NCBI RefSeq assembly: GCF_024679245.1
Contig: NC_090195.1
Location: 11,524,874-11,588,873 of the forward strand
Reading direction: 5' to 3'
Length of the DNA: 64,000 bases
DNA from: Pseudorasbora parva
Taxonomy: Eukaryota; Chordata; Actinopteri; Cypriniformes; Gobionidae
Both the position numbers and the translations under genes were made by a program. Shown in pieces: positions 1 to 11,060 of the stretch. The notes under the pieces are model-generated. The model saw only the letters and a program-made list of their open reading frames with translations. It did not search any database and was not told the DNA's origin. Position 1 is the stretch's first letter. The number at the start of each line of letters is the position of its first letter.

Positions 1-68
1 AAAAAAAAGTTTAATTGCCACTAATGTTAATTTCTGATATGAATGTGATACTAATTAGAAAGCCATTT

Positions 69-305
69 TAGATAACTGAAATTATATTGATATCAATAAT
101 TTGACTAGTGATAATCTGTTGATATCAACAATTAAATTATTGATATCAATATAATTTCATATATCTAGAATAGCAGTCTATGGTGACATTTCACGAGTGA
201 AAATACAATTCTTGATATCACAATTAACCTTTTAATAGTGGAAATTGAATTGTTGATATCAATAATCGACATTTTAACTATAGTGAAGAGTTGTTTATAT
301 CAATA
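69..305. repeat. Cluster of palindromic TTGATATCAA motifs with a long inverted repeat
   Basis: The decamer TTGATATCAA occurs at 87-96, 119-128, 140-149 and 253-262, with degenerate copies near 212 and 296. Two of them sit in a near-perfect 34-bp inverted repeat (arms 69-102 and 134-167, spacer 31 bp), so the DNA could fold into a hairpin. It may be a small AT-rich MITE or a degenerate minisatellite; I cannot name the family. It lies 3' of ghsr exon 1, inside the presumed ghsr intron. The remainder of 1-914 shows nothing I can identify, including no second ghsr exon. Confidence 0.6.
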
Positions 306-929
306 ATTCATATCCTGTGAATGAATATTCAAAACTGCTTGACATACAGTGGTCTATGTGTGTCATTTGTTGTTGTTTTTTGTTTTTTTTCTTATTATCT
401 CAAGAGAAGTGAATCTGATTCCCGAAGAGTGACTCGCGGTTAAAGAGTCATTTGTTACTGGAATCATGCTAGCTACCAGTCGTCGTGTGTTCATTAAAAT
501 AATTTGATTCCTATAAATAATAAACAGCTAATAAACAAGTTAAACGTTTTAAAGGGAAGCTGGTGAATGGTCCATAGTTATACATTTATATTATAGAATA
601 TACAATAGTTTAATGAATCCATTCATTGTGTATGGCAAAAAATAACGAATTTAAGATAGTCCTCATGTCTGATTGGGGAGCCGCGTTTGCAAACGTGCAC
701 AAAATGAACACGTTTATTTAACTATTTATTTATGATTGAAGTGTAATGTCAAAAATGTAAACCAATGTGCATTTATTACAATAATTGTATTATAAAATAT
801 ACTAAATATTTTTTTAAATATTGAACACTATTTGGTAATTATAAAATCCACTAAAATCACCTCTCGTGGCTTATTGCTTTATGCACATGGCATTGAATTC
901 AATATAAATATGTATTAAAATAATATATA

Positions 930-933
<4 letters not shown>

Positions 934-979
<46 letters not shown>
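934..979. repeat. (CA)n microsatellite in ghsr intron 1
   Basis: An uninterrupted CA run about 46 bp long. Read on the minus strand it is (GT)n and begins about 40 bp downstream of the ghsr exon 1 donor site, so it lies inside the intronic read-through frame of that gene. Confidence 0.95.
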
Positions 980-981
<2 letters not shown>

Positions 982-1018
982 GTTCTTGTAAGACTTTGCA
1001 CGGCATCGTTGAGCTCAC

Positions 1019-1811
1019 CTAGCATTTTGACCGTTTGTTTATTGTTCTTATCCCGACTAGAAGTGGGTGCGACTGGATTCTCTTTTCTCCTCCACAGCCT
1101 TCTGCCTATGAGGCTGTATAACACTGTCAAACAGAGGACCGGGAGGAAGAAAAACACACTGGAGACCCAAACCATTATAGTAAGAAGTCCGGACCGGATG
1201 GCATATTCGGTCGCTTTACACTCATTGGTTTCCCAGGGGTTGGTGCCGTTCTCGTGCTCGACCCCAACCAGTATGAATATGGGTCCCGCGCTGCACAGAG
1301 CCACAGTCCAGAGAAGTAAAATCACCCCTTTAACCCGACCCCGCGTGACGATGACTTTTGCCCTGAAGGGAAAGCAGATAGCGAAGTACCTTTCCACGCT
1401 CAGTGCGGTGATGTTGAGGATGGTGGAGTAAGTGCAGCTTTCACTCACAAACTGAAAGAGTTTGCACAGCTCATCGCCAAAGTTCCACGGTCGGTACCGC
1501 CAGACCCGGTACAGGTCGAGGGGCATGCAGAGGAAAATGAGCAGGTCTGAAAGTGCCATGCTGCAGAGGTAAAGGTTAGTGGTGGTTCGCATGTCTTTGT
1601 ATTTAGTGACCACCAAAATGGTCAACAGGTTCCCAGCAATTCCGACGAGGAACAGGAATGAGCACGTCACTGTGATGCCAGTCAGTATAGGGACTGGGAA
1701 GAGATGGACCGGGTACTCAAAGTCCTCAGCAGTTGCGTTACTGTCCATAATGTCCTCAGCGCATGAAGTGATGCTGAACGGGCAGCTGGACACGTTTGTC
1801 CAATTAGTCAT
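1019..1811 (-). CDS. ghsr: Growth hormone secretagogue (ghrelin) receptor, coding exon 1 (partial gene)
   Basis: This exon encodes residues 1-264 of a class A G-protein-coupled receptor of the plasma membrane; ghrelin receptors couple mainly to Gq and control growth hormone release and feeding. Visible features are N-glycosylation sequons at N3, N6 and N25, TM1 (about 43-68, GNLL), TM2 with D89, a Cys116-Cys198 disulphide pair, TM3 with E124 (the ligand-site glutamate of GHSR) and the ERY motif at 140-142, TM4 (about 161-183) and TM5 (about 208-233). The exon ends after VKML at a strong donor (G|GTGAGC, GT at 1018-1017), the conserved phase-1 intron position of GHSR. TM6, TM7 and the tail lie in exon 2, which I do not find to the left, so it is probably outside the window. 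The short second extracellular loop fits the classical receptor rather than the long-loop fish form. Paralogue a or b cannot be decided here. The start is the ATG at 1811, with the expected N-terminal length. Confidence 0.96.
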
Positions 1812-2100
1812 TATGATTAAATTTCAGAGGATTTGCATGGGCTTAATGGCACCTCATGATTTCCACCCAGCTGTTTTTTCCATGCTTATCTTACAGGTGT
1901 TCAGTACACAGCATGAGAAGTGCACGCGAGTAACCTGTCAATGATGCGCCCCGAGCTGCGCGCGGGGGGTACACGGTCCACTCCACGCATGCGCAGAAGA
2001 TGCCTCGACTAATTGTACCGTGAAATTCAGACGTGCATTTGTTCGTTTGCGATGTATTTTGTGCGTTTGCAATTTTTCTTAGCGTTTTCAGCATTTTTTT
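1812..2100 (-). promoter_or_regulatory. Probable ghsr 5' flank and promoter
   Basis: This is the 290 bp upstream of the ghsr start codon. A GC-rich patch with several CpGs lies at 1943-1996 and includes an NRF1-like palindrome (CGCATGCGCA, 1986-1995). No TATA box in a convincing position. The assignment rests on location and base composition only; the transcription start is unknown. Confidence 0.35.
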
Positions 2101-2377
2101 AATAACAAATATGATACAGATTACACTGATAGGGCGATTGAAAGCTGAATTGCTCGGTGATGGGTAGGGCCTAATATTTGTTCATTTTATGCCACCTGGT
2201 GGTGTGAATAGACCATCTTATAGTACAAAAAAATAAATAAAAATAAAATAAAAATAAATCGTGCTTTGCTTAGATAAATAGTAGCCTAAGTGAAGCGGCG
2301 ACTGCTGCTGTCCAGGGTGCTGAAAGCTTCTTTTTTTTCAGTTGATGTTTGTTTGGCTAGCCTATATGGTTTCTTAA

Positions 2378-3501
2378 AGGATTAGTTCACTTAAAAATGT
2401 CCTGATAATTTACTCACCCCGTCTCATCCAGGATGTTCATGTCCTTCTTTCTTACATTTACATTTACATGTACATTTATGCATTTGGCAGACGCTTTTAT
2501 CCGAAGCGACTAAGGCCTACATTGCATTCAAGCTACACATTTTTTACATTATTGTAAGTTCTTCATTTGAAAATAAATTAAGTTTTTGAGTTTTCTTCAC
2601 ATAGGCTTATGGACTTAAATTGCAACTAACGGGTTGAAGGTCCAAATCAATGCAGTTTCAAAGGGCTTTGAGGGCTTCAGAGACTCTGCACGATCCCAGG
2701 GTCAGAAGGGCGCTTGGCTACAGACCCAGTGGACAACCCTGTTCCCCGATCCGGACCGAGGGTGGCGTACTTGATTAATAGCGTGCAATTTTCTCTCTCA
2801 AACCACTGTTACTTCTGGTACTGCTTTTGACAACAACTGCTGGTCTAGAATTAGTTTTCTAAATAATAAAAGCATTATTTGCGCATGAGAGTTGGCAAAA
2901 GATCCACTGCGTATTTGCGTTTGTCAAATGAATCATTCCAATTTAAATTAATCAATTTTCGCTTCGATGAGTAATCTAGCCAATCACAGACATGTTTGTT
3001 GATTTCTACAACGCAATGGCCAATCACAGGTGTTTGAGTTAGAATCCACTCACGCTGAGTTTTCGTATCGAAATCAGACTCGTATAAATGTAAAAATACG
3101 ATTCTTGGCTGCATGTTCTGGATCTTTGGTAAGTTGTCAGGAACACCGCTGGCTCTCTTTTCTCTTGTGCAAGTACATGTTTAATATTATTTAAAAAAGA
3201 GAAGCTCAAAATTAAAAGAATTATATATTTTTTTTGTTTTTGTTTTTAAATGACTAATTTTGCTAGATAAGACTTTATTCCTCATCTGGGATCTTGCAGA
3301 GCCTCTGAAGCCCTTTAAAGGCCTTTGAAACTGCATCGTTTTGGACCTTCAACATGTTGGTTGTCATGGAAGTCTATTATAGGCTATGTTTTCCTCAGAA
3401 AACTTCATTTCTTTTCCACTGAAGAAAGAAAGACATGAACATCTTGGATGAGATGGGTGAGTAAAATATCAGGAAAGTTTAATTTTGAAGCGAACAATCC
3501 T
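2378..3501. mobile_element. TTAA-flanked MITE-type element (foldback arms, with an insertion)
   Basis: TTAA is present at both ends (2374-2377 and 3502-3505). The termini read AGGATTAGTTCAC on the left and its partner ...CGAACAATCCT on the right. The arms continue inward as an inverted repeat: 2405-2455 pairs with 3425-3470, and 2623-2695 with 3288-3350. Such ends and a TTAA target duplication fit piggyBac/Kolobok-like nonautonomous elements, very common in cyprinids. A separate dispersed repeat, recognisable by TATGCATTTGGCAGACGCTT, occupies about 2455-2550 inside the left arm. No transposase is present. Confidence 0.75.
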
Positions 3502-3505
3502 TTAA

Positions 3506-3981
3506 TGAGACATTGCTGGAAAATCTTCCTCTTATCTGTTTAATCCTGACTTCCGTTCCCGCCACACTTGAGTAAAAAAAATCATATGCTAATAATGATA
3601 AACTTTCTCATAAAAACTACTAAGTTTCTCATAATAAAAAGGAATAGTCTCGTAATTATGAGAAACGTTCTTGTTGACTCAGTTTCTCAAAATGAAACTT
3701 TCCTTTAATGAGAAATTTCCTTGTAATGATGACTTAATTTCTCACAATAATGACGAAGAAAATCGCCCCCATACACTTAAATATAGTGTAGCCTATAGGG
3801 GGCGATAGTGGCCACTTTGCAGTGGTGTTTGAAACCATATTGAACCATATCGAGTGCACTAGTGCCTACATCAGGCTTTATTTTGCTTTTCAAATGGTTT
3901 GCTTTTCAAAATATCTCTCTTTAAAATATCAGTAGGCTAGGCCTATTTTTGAAAAATAAATCTGAGACTACTTAATTGTTT

Positions 3982-4049
<68 letters not shown>

Positions 4050-5877
4050 GTTAAACAATTATATATATTAAAGAAATTTTTATGTAAATTTTATATTTTT
4101 TTATTAAAGAAAAATGTACGACATGCCCATAGTTTGGTCAATTGGACCGTATTTCGTAAAACAAAAATTGGTTCGACTAACACTAATCTTCCTATTTTCA
4201 CCACACGATGGCAGCATTGTCATTTAAACACACGTGTCTTGTGTGGCCACTTTTCATATTCAAATTTGAGCAAAAATGACAGTGCTCTAGCAACAGTTGA
4301 TAGCTAAATAGCCTACATTAATAATAAAATCAGACTAAGATTAAGTTATCTTCGCCATCCTTCATTACATGTGTAATTCTGAGTGGCAGTTTCTCTCTGC
4401 AGAAGATGAGGTTATGGTACATGACCGCATCTGGAATACACAACTGAGTAGAGTTACAGTTTGTCTATACATTTGATGATGTAAATAAAAATATTTTATG
4501 AAGGCCAAAATTAACAGTAAGTCCTTTACTGTGTTAAAAGGAAAGTTATATAAAGTCATGGGATAGCTTTAATGTTTTTTGTGCCTGGGTATGTTTAGGC
4601 CTAACAAAATGGACCATAAATTCAATACCTCTGTTACTTTGTTGAGAAGAGAATATAAGTAGCCTATTCTTAACTGAACAGAGCTGCTCACGTTTACATG
4701 TTCTGTTAAAGAAAAACAACATGATTGAATAGGAAACCATTTATATAGACATTTTAAGAAAGAAATAATTTACCTGAAGAGAGTGTGTTGGCAGTCTGTT
4801 GTTCAGCTACTCCAGAAACTCAGTAACGAGGTGGCTTTGACAGTTACAGATTTGAAAAATAAAAAGGGGGGAATAAAGAATTCTAACACAAAAAAACATC
4901 TCAGCATAAAGGGTTCTTCAGGTCGATACGATTCTAAATAGAACTTTGTAAAAAAAACCTTTAAAGGACCATCTATTTTTTAGAGTGTACAGATTTAGAA
5001 AATAAAGTTGTTTCTTTTGTCTGTGATTAAATATTCTTTGTTTTAAACCTATTCCTGCTGTTCCAGTATATTGGGTTTCAATGTGTAGATTGTAACATCC
5101 CTGACAAACAGCAAGTAGCATGGTTTGTTATATTGATTTAACAAAATGTTTTAAAACATTTAAGACATGATCTGAACATTATCATCCTTGGAGCCACACA
5201 TTTACATGAGCATACTCAAAATAATTAATGTCAATAATGTTCACAATTTATTTCTGTAAAAGCTAAAAAAAGAAGAAAAAAAAGAAAGAAAAAGTTGTAT
5301 TGTTTTTTAAAAATATTTTCTGTAACTTATTATTGAGATTATTTCTTACTTTTACTCGATTGCTTGAAATAGATAGTCTCTCATATTCTGTAATGTATGA
5401 CATTTGTAAACCATTTAAAGTACCCCTGCTGTGTACGGAGTCTCCTCTGACCATCAGAAACTTTCCGATAGCAAGAAAGGAAGAAATGAAGGGTCATTTA
5501 TGACTCTCATGATAAGAAGCCGGTGTAATGCAAGATAAGATTCTGTGCTCTAGTGAACAAGATTAGTTGAGGTTAGCACATGATAATGTCAAAACCATAC
5601 GATTTATTGCCTAAAATATAATATAAAAGCATTATCAGGACATTAGTAAAAATAAAAAAAAAGGTGAACCATTATTTTGTGTGAAGTAAATGATGTGCTG
5701 AGATTGTGTGAGCAGTCTACCTGCACAGCCATTATTGCGTTTTTTCCTGCTGCTGCAGTTGGTCTGCTAAGAGCTGTGGTTATGCTTCAAATAAATTTTG
5801 TAGCCTTAAAAGCATTTTTTCCAGCTGTCTAGCTAGCCCTTTACTATCTAACCCTAAGTTTATTACCTTTTTATTTA
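3506..5877. other. Gene-poor AT-rich stretch
   Basis: I see no exon, RNA gene or complete transposon here. The only clear structure is the (TA)n tract listed separately. Short open frames have no recognisable similarity and no coding character. Confidence 0.5.
3973..4061. repeat. (TA)n tract bracketed by a 12-bp inverted repeat
   Basis: About 60 bp of TA repeats are flanked by TAATTGTTTAAC (3973-3984) and its exact reverse complement (4050-4061). The whole block could extrude as a cruciform. Confidence 0.8.
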
Positions 5878-5880
5878 TTA

Positions 5881-7330
5881 AAGGGGTGGTTGCATGCGAT
5901 TTCACTTTTTTAACTTAAGTTAAAAAAACTTTAGTGTGTAATGTTGCTGCTTGAGCATAAACAGTATCTGCAAAGTTACAGCGCTGAAAGTTCAATGCAA
6001 ATGGAGAGATTGTCTTTTAAAGTTATGGCAGTTTATTGCCTACAAAAACGGCCGGTTTGGACTACAGCGAGCTTCTTCCCGGGTAGGTGACATCATAAAC
6101 CCTTCCTAGTCACCGCAGATGTGACTTCAGCCCGTAATGGTAAGGGGCATGGTGTTTCTGGACAACCTGTGCTTGGCACTTCAGCCAATAAAAATTCATG
6201 AAACTACATTTGGCCATCTAACCAATCTAAGACCATTGTGTTTTTTGGAGGGATGGGCTTCATAGAAGCAGGAAGCAAACGAGCCGTTCAAAGGACAGCG
6301 GTGTGGAATAAAGGTCAAATATAAGAAATTATTGATAAGAAAAAGAAAAAAAAAGTATTAAGACATGTTATACTGCGCCCGCTAAAAACAACCAAGCCTA
6401 CACAGCAAAATCCCCAGTGTTAAATCAACACTGCTCAGAGTGTATTTCGTCCCACTTCACAGAGAGTTAAAATAACTCTGAAGCGGTGTTAAAGTTAATG
6501 AGATAATTAAGAGATGAATTAAGTAATGATTTACCATTAGTGATGAACAGCTGATTAATGAGCAGAATCACTGAAGGACAAATAAACACAAGATCTACAA
6601 ATGTCTTCAGCCACAGCCTTAGATGAAAACATTAAATCTCTGAAGATCTCAGCGGAGTAGGATTAAACTACTTCACAATTACTTTTGTCATACTGTACTT
6701 CTACATTATGTTTTTATTGAGAATGAACAGAGGTTTAGATACTGATGTTTTATGGAAATCATTTGGTCACTATTATGGTGATTAGTGTTTCATTTAGTTG
6801 GGCAGTTTGACTTTAAACTAACATTTCAATCTTTGTAAAAGTGTTTGACAAAACACATTTTTTGGCAGAGAAATGTGATCTGTTTTATGCATCATACAGT
6901 TTGTTGTCAGGTAAAGTTTTAAAGGTCAAGATAAGTAATCTTATACTGAACAAAAGCAGTTATTTGTTAAGTAAATCATTTGTCAACATGAAATTCTTGC
7001 CACAAATTAAACCGAATTTAGATTTCTTACTTTTAGGGGAAAAAATTATTTGGACACACAGACATCAAGAATCAGCATGTGAATCTCAACAATGGTGACA
7101 TGTTTTATGTCACAATGCATTCTGGGAGCCACACAATTATAAAACTCATGGCTCCCAGCTTGCATTGCAGCATGAACCATGTCACCATTGTTGAGAATCA
7201 TATGCTGATTCTTGATGTCTGGCTAAAATAATTGGTTCTGTAATTTTGAAAAAAATAAATAATAATAATCGGAATTCAAAATCTGACCTGTGGCAAAAAT
7301 AAAATCTACTAAATAAAAAATAAATAAATA
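5881..7330. repeat. Dispersed repeat region with a near-perfect hairpin at 7060-7220
   Basis: The stretch from 5881 starts beside a TTAA (5878-5881) with AGGGGTGGTTGCATGCGA and reads like a dispersed fish repeat; its other end is not clear. At 7060-7131 and 7149-7220 two arms of about 70 bp are reverse complements with a few mismatches around a 17-bp loop. Both arms contain AACAATGGTGACATG and CTGGGAGCCA or their complements. This is probably a foldback MITE of about 200 bp or more. No protein-coding gene is apparent. Confidence 0.55.
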
Positions 7331-7655
7331 AAAATTTGAATTATTCAACAAAACTATTCGCACAGTATTCAACAAAATTGTCTAGTTCTTCGCCAACTTG
7401 CCTGTCTCCACTGAAGAGAGAGTTCACACTGAAACCCGGCCAGAGACTGAGTGGCCCGGAGTGGAGCTCTTCTTAAGGTATTCCTCGAATCGTTCCATTA
7501 TTGATCGGTTTTATATCCATTAAGAGTTTTCTTATTCCCCACTTACTGAGAGAAACCTGCGGCAATGTTGTGGAGAAGATATGGTGCAGTCAAAGCCATT
7601 TCTTTGAAGGAAAGTGCGAACCTTAGGAGACAAGACAAGAGGCTTTCTTTCATTG

Positions 7656-7659
<4 letters not shown>

Positions 7660-7737
<78 letters not shown>
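7660..7737. repeat. (TA)n microsatellite
   Basis: A pure AT/TA dinucleotide run of about 78 bp. Open frames through it translate to Tyr-Ile repeats and are not genes. Confidence 0.95.
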
Positions 7738-7738
<1 letters not shown>

Positions 7739-7927
7739 TGTTTTAATGATTTCAATCATTTAATGAATTGACAGCCAATCATCTTCAACATATTTGCTCT
7801 TAAACATTCGTATAGGAGTGATCTGTTTTTAGAGTTTACACTACAGTTGCTGAACAGGTATGATTCAGTTTACACTTCTCGTTTATTTCTATATCTGCTA
7901 ACAATTGGCTGCATTTCAAATCACATA

Positions 7928-8162
7928 CAAACCTGATTCCAAAAAAGTTGGGACACTGTACAAAAAAGGAATGCAATCATTTACAAATCTCATAAACTTA
8001 TATTTTATTCACAATAGAATGTAGATAAAATATCAAATGCTGAAAGTGAGAAATTGTGAAATGTCATGCCAAATATTGGCTCATTTTGGATTTCCTCAGA
8101 GCTACCCATTGCAAAAAAGTTGGGACAGGTAGCAATAAGAAGCTGGAAAAGTTAAATGTACA
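7928..8162 (+). mobile_element. 5' fragment of a second Tc1-like family, host of a nested insertion
   Basis: The segment begins after a TA (7926-7927) with ACAAACCTGATTCC, followed by the phrase AAAAAAGTTGGGACA at the start and again near 8115, typical of an abundant fish Tc1/mariner-type repeat. It runs to GTACATA, where the Tcb2-like element at 8165-9666 interrupts it. Immediately after that element comes AAGGAACAGTTG, which fits the next bases of the same family as I remember it. The copy then breaks off within about 15 bp into another repeat. The family call rests on recall. Confidence 0.55.
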
Positions 8163-8164
8163 TA

Positions 8165-9666
8165 CACTCCTGAACAAAGACCAGGAGATGCATTGCAAGT
8201 TTTACACATTTCGCACTTGTGGATCATAACTGGGTTGTAAGTGCTGATTCAAAATGCCAAAAGAAGAAACAGGAGCAAGAGACGAAAAATAGAGAGTAGG
8301 CAATTTATTGAAAACTGCATTTAAACTGAAACAGGCCGTTCATCAGCTGATCAAAAGTTTAAGACCATAGCCATAAAAAGGTCAAATCTGCACAAAAAAT
8401 GGCTTTCATGTCATTGTCCTTCAAGCAGTCATACTCTCAAGATCTCCTGATGGCAAAGGCAAAAAGGCTTTCTCTCTTTGAACGTGGCAGGATTGTTGAG
8501 CTGCATAAGCAAGGCCTTTCGCAACGCACCATCACTGCTGAGGTTGGACGCAGTAAGAAAAAAAAAAAATCCAGAGAGTTATAAGACAAAAAGGTCAAGT
8601 GGTAGACCCAAAAAGATTTCACCTGCACTGAGCCGCAGGATCTGACAGGTTGTCCTTGAAGACACAGGTCGATCCTCAACCCAAATGAAGGCCCTTACTG
8701 ATGCTGACTGCTGCCCAATAACCATAAGACATCATCTGTTAGAGAAGGGCTTCAAGAACAAAAAACATCTTCAAAGGCCACGTCTGCTCCCACGACACAA
8801 ACCTGCTCGTTTAGAATTTGCAAGGGAGCACCAAACATGGGACATTGAAAAGTGGAAGAAAGTTTTATTCTCTGACGAGAAAAAATTTAACCTAGACGGT
8901 CCCGATGGCTTCCAACGTGACTGGCATGACTAGGAGATCCCACCTGAGATGTTTTCTACGCGGCACAGTGGAGGAGGCTCCATCATGATCTGGGGTGCTT
9001 TTTCCTTCAATGGGAAAATGGAGCTTCAGGTTGTGCAGGGGCGTCAAACGGCGACTGGCTATGTGGATCTGTTGCAGCGGCATCCCTCTTGACCGAGGGC
9101 TCCCGTCTGTGCGGTAATGACTGGGTCTTTCAACAGGACAACGCTGCAATTTGCAAAGCCTGCCTGATGAAGGACTTCTTCCAGGAGAAAAACGTTGCTC
9201 TTTTGGACCATCCTGCGTGTTTCCCTGATCTAAATCCCATTGAGAACATTTGGGGATGGATGGCAAGGGAAGTTTACAAAAATGGACGTCAGTTCCAGAC
9301 CGTGGATGCCCTTCGTGAAGGCATCTTCACCACATGGAGCAACGTTCCCACCAGCCTCCTGGAAACAGTCGCATCAAGCATGCCGAAACGAGTTTTTGAA
9401 GTGATCAACAAGAAAGGTGGGGCTACTCACTACTGAGTCCTTTTTTGACACTTTTAGGGCTATGGTCTTAAACTTTTGATCAGCTGATGAACCGCCTGTT
9501 TAAATGCAGTTTTCAATAAATTGCCTACTCTCTATTTTTCGTCTCTTGCTCCTGTTTCTTCTTTTGGCATTTTGAAGCAGCACTTACAACTCGGTTATGA
9601 TCCACAAGTGCGAAATGTGTAAAATTTGCAATGGATCCCCTGGTCGTAAGATTTTGTTCAGGAGTG
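8165..9666 (+). mobile_element. Tc1/mariner (Tcb2-like) transposon, copy 1
   Basis: A complete 1.5-kb element flanked by the TA target duplication (8163-8164 and 9667-9668). The ends are CACTCCTG and CAGGAGTG, inside terminal inverted repeats of about 200 bp (8165-8375 against about 9455-9666). A decayed transposase gene lies between. It is inserted in another Tc1-like fragment. It closely matches the second copy at 24739-26287, which lies in opposite orientation. Confidence 0.9.
8399..9436 (+). pseudogene. Tc1/Tcb2-like transposase pseudogene, copy 1
   Basis: It once encoded a DDE transposase that cuts and pastes its own element at TA sites. Reading frames at 8399-8584, 8685-8933 and 9089-9436 give, in order, the N-terminal paired-like HTH ([20 protein letters not shown]), the first catalytic Asp (LFSDEKKF), the second (QQDNAA) and the third acidic residue in NPIENIWG, ending GGATHY. 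Damage includes an A-tract replacing part of the DNA-binding domain near 8553-8570, a TGA near 8644, a TAG at the WHD position near 8931, and a frameshift near 9080 that is shared with copy 2. Confidence 0.9.
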
Positions 9667-9686
9667 TATAAGGAACAGTTGATTTA

Positions 9687-10168
9687 CTAGCCTGACAAGC
9701 CAGACCCACATCAAGATGTTTGGTCTGGAAACTGACCATAGACAGGGCTCAATCCGAGGGGCGGGATAAACGGTTGTCTTTTAAACTCCCTCTGCACCCG
9801 ATAGGTTAGCGCTACAACCAACCAGAGCAACAAAGGTGAAACGGAGCTCGTTGACAGATTAAACATTCGTCGTATCCAGTCGGCAAAACTCAGAACACAT
9901 CTTCCCTTTTTAAGAATGACTTCAGTGCCGTTCTTTGTTCTTTTCTCTGAGAAAAGCTTAACTCCAAGTCTTCCAGAGTCGTGGTCAAAGCTGATTTGAA
10001 AGACCGCCGTTTGCCAGTTTTTGTGTTTACTGGCCCCGCCCACCGACTCTATACACGATGTGATTGGCCCGACAAGAGTTTGGCATTCAGCTCAGAAAGG
10101 TATTGAGAGTTGCTAGACGACACTCTCGGGCAGATTAGATTTGCTGTCGCTAGAGTGCGTCTAGATTT
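9687..10168. repeat. Dispersed repeat (TAGCCTGAC-type), copy 1
   Basis: It begins CTAGCCTGACAAGCCAGAC and shares almost its entire length with 11061-11565 in the same orientation. Landmarks are ACAGGGCTCA, CCGAGGGGCGGGATAAAC, GACTCTATACACGATGTGAT and GTGCGTCTAGATTT. No coding capacity is evident. It is probably a nonautonomous DNA element; I cannot name the superfamily. Copy 1 lacks a block (TAGAAGCACGCAAAC onward, about 40 bp) that copy 2 retains. Confidence 0.7.
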
Positions 10169-10260
10169 CTCATCATCATCATCATCGTCATCTTCGTCAT
10201 CATCACCATCATCCTCGTCTTCACCTCCATCGTCCTTCGTCTGAGTGTCACCATCCATCT
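10169..10260. repeat. (TCA/TCG)n trinucleotide-rich tract
   Basis: Imperfect TCATCATC/TCGTC repeats replace the expected end of the preceding repeat. The minus-strand frame reads as an Asp/Glu run and is a by-product of the repeat. Confidence 0.75.
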
Positions 10261-11060
10261 AAGTATCACCTGTGTCCGTTACCTCTGATAATAAACTTTG
10301 CACTTGCACTAATCCATCTGTGTCCTCATCTGTGTCTGATAATAATAATGATATGAATCATGATTATTATGATTGACAGCTTCTCTGAGCGAAGTAGTCA
10401 CTGAGGTAGATTTTTTAAGAAAATTAGGTTGGAAATTGGAGCTTTAACTTTAATTGGCACATTTGTCTTGATATCGCGGCTTCATTCCAAGTTGATAGCC
10501 TACTGCGCAGACTAAAGATGTCAGTGCCATATTTGGACACATGGTGGCTTAATTTTTCTACAGTGTAAGATAGTGAAGGCAAGTCGTACATCTTTTCTTT
10601 TTTTACAGTCTATGGTAACTCCAAAATTCTATGACGTCAAGCTGTAATGTGATGGTTATTACATGGCACACTCGATTCAAGTTAGCTGTTACGCTTTATC
10701 CATTTGTAGGTCCATGGGCCCTCCTATCTCCCAAAAGAGTGGTGCAGGTATGACATAACTTTGTAAGAATGTAGCATTTTAGCACTTCTAGTTCCACTGT
10801 CCCTAATTAATGATTTTGGTTAAATGGCTAAAAATAAAGTTTATGGTGAACACAAACTTAAGACACTTTTCAATCTACAACATAGAATACACTAGTATTA
10901 ACGTTACCCCACTCGGCTAAATTGGACTTCAGAGGCTGTCGATGAGATTAACGTTATCATCACGCCAAACAGGTGAACTCAGTCCGCTTTTACAGCCTCG
11001 TTATGTGCTCTTATAAACTAATCTAACTGAAACGTTCCAGGAATATATTTTGAGATAAAA
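10261..11060. other. Unassigned spacer between two copies of a dispersed repeat
   Basis: About 800 bp without a recognisable gene, RNA or transposon end. It separates two direct copies of the same repeat, so it is a candidate for loss by recombination between them. Confidence 0.45.

Noticed and set aside
1009..1944. Plus-strand open frames across ghsr exon 1 (1009-1431, 1579-1944)
   Set aside because: They are antisense shadows of a strongly conserved receptor exon and show no protein features of their own.
7532..7771. Open frames of Tyr-Ile repeats
   Set aside because: They read through a (TA)n microsatellite.
10049..10258. Minus-strand acidic protein rich in Asp and Glu
   Set aside because: It is the translation of a TCA/TCG trinucleotide tract next to a dispersed repeat.
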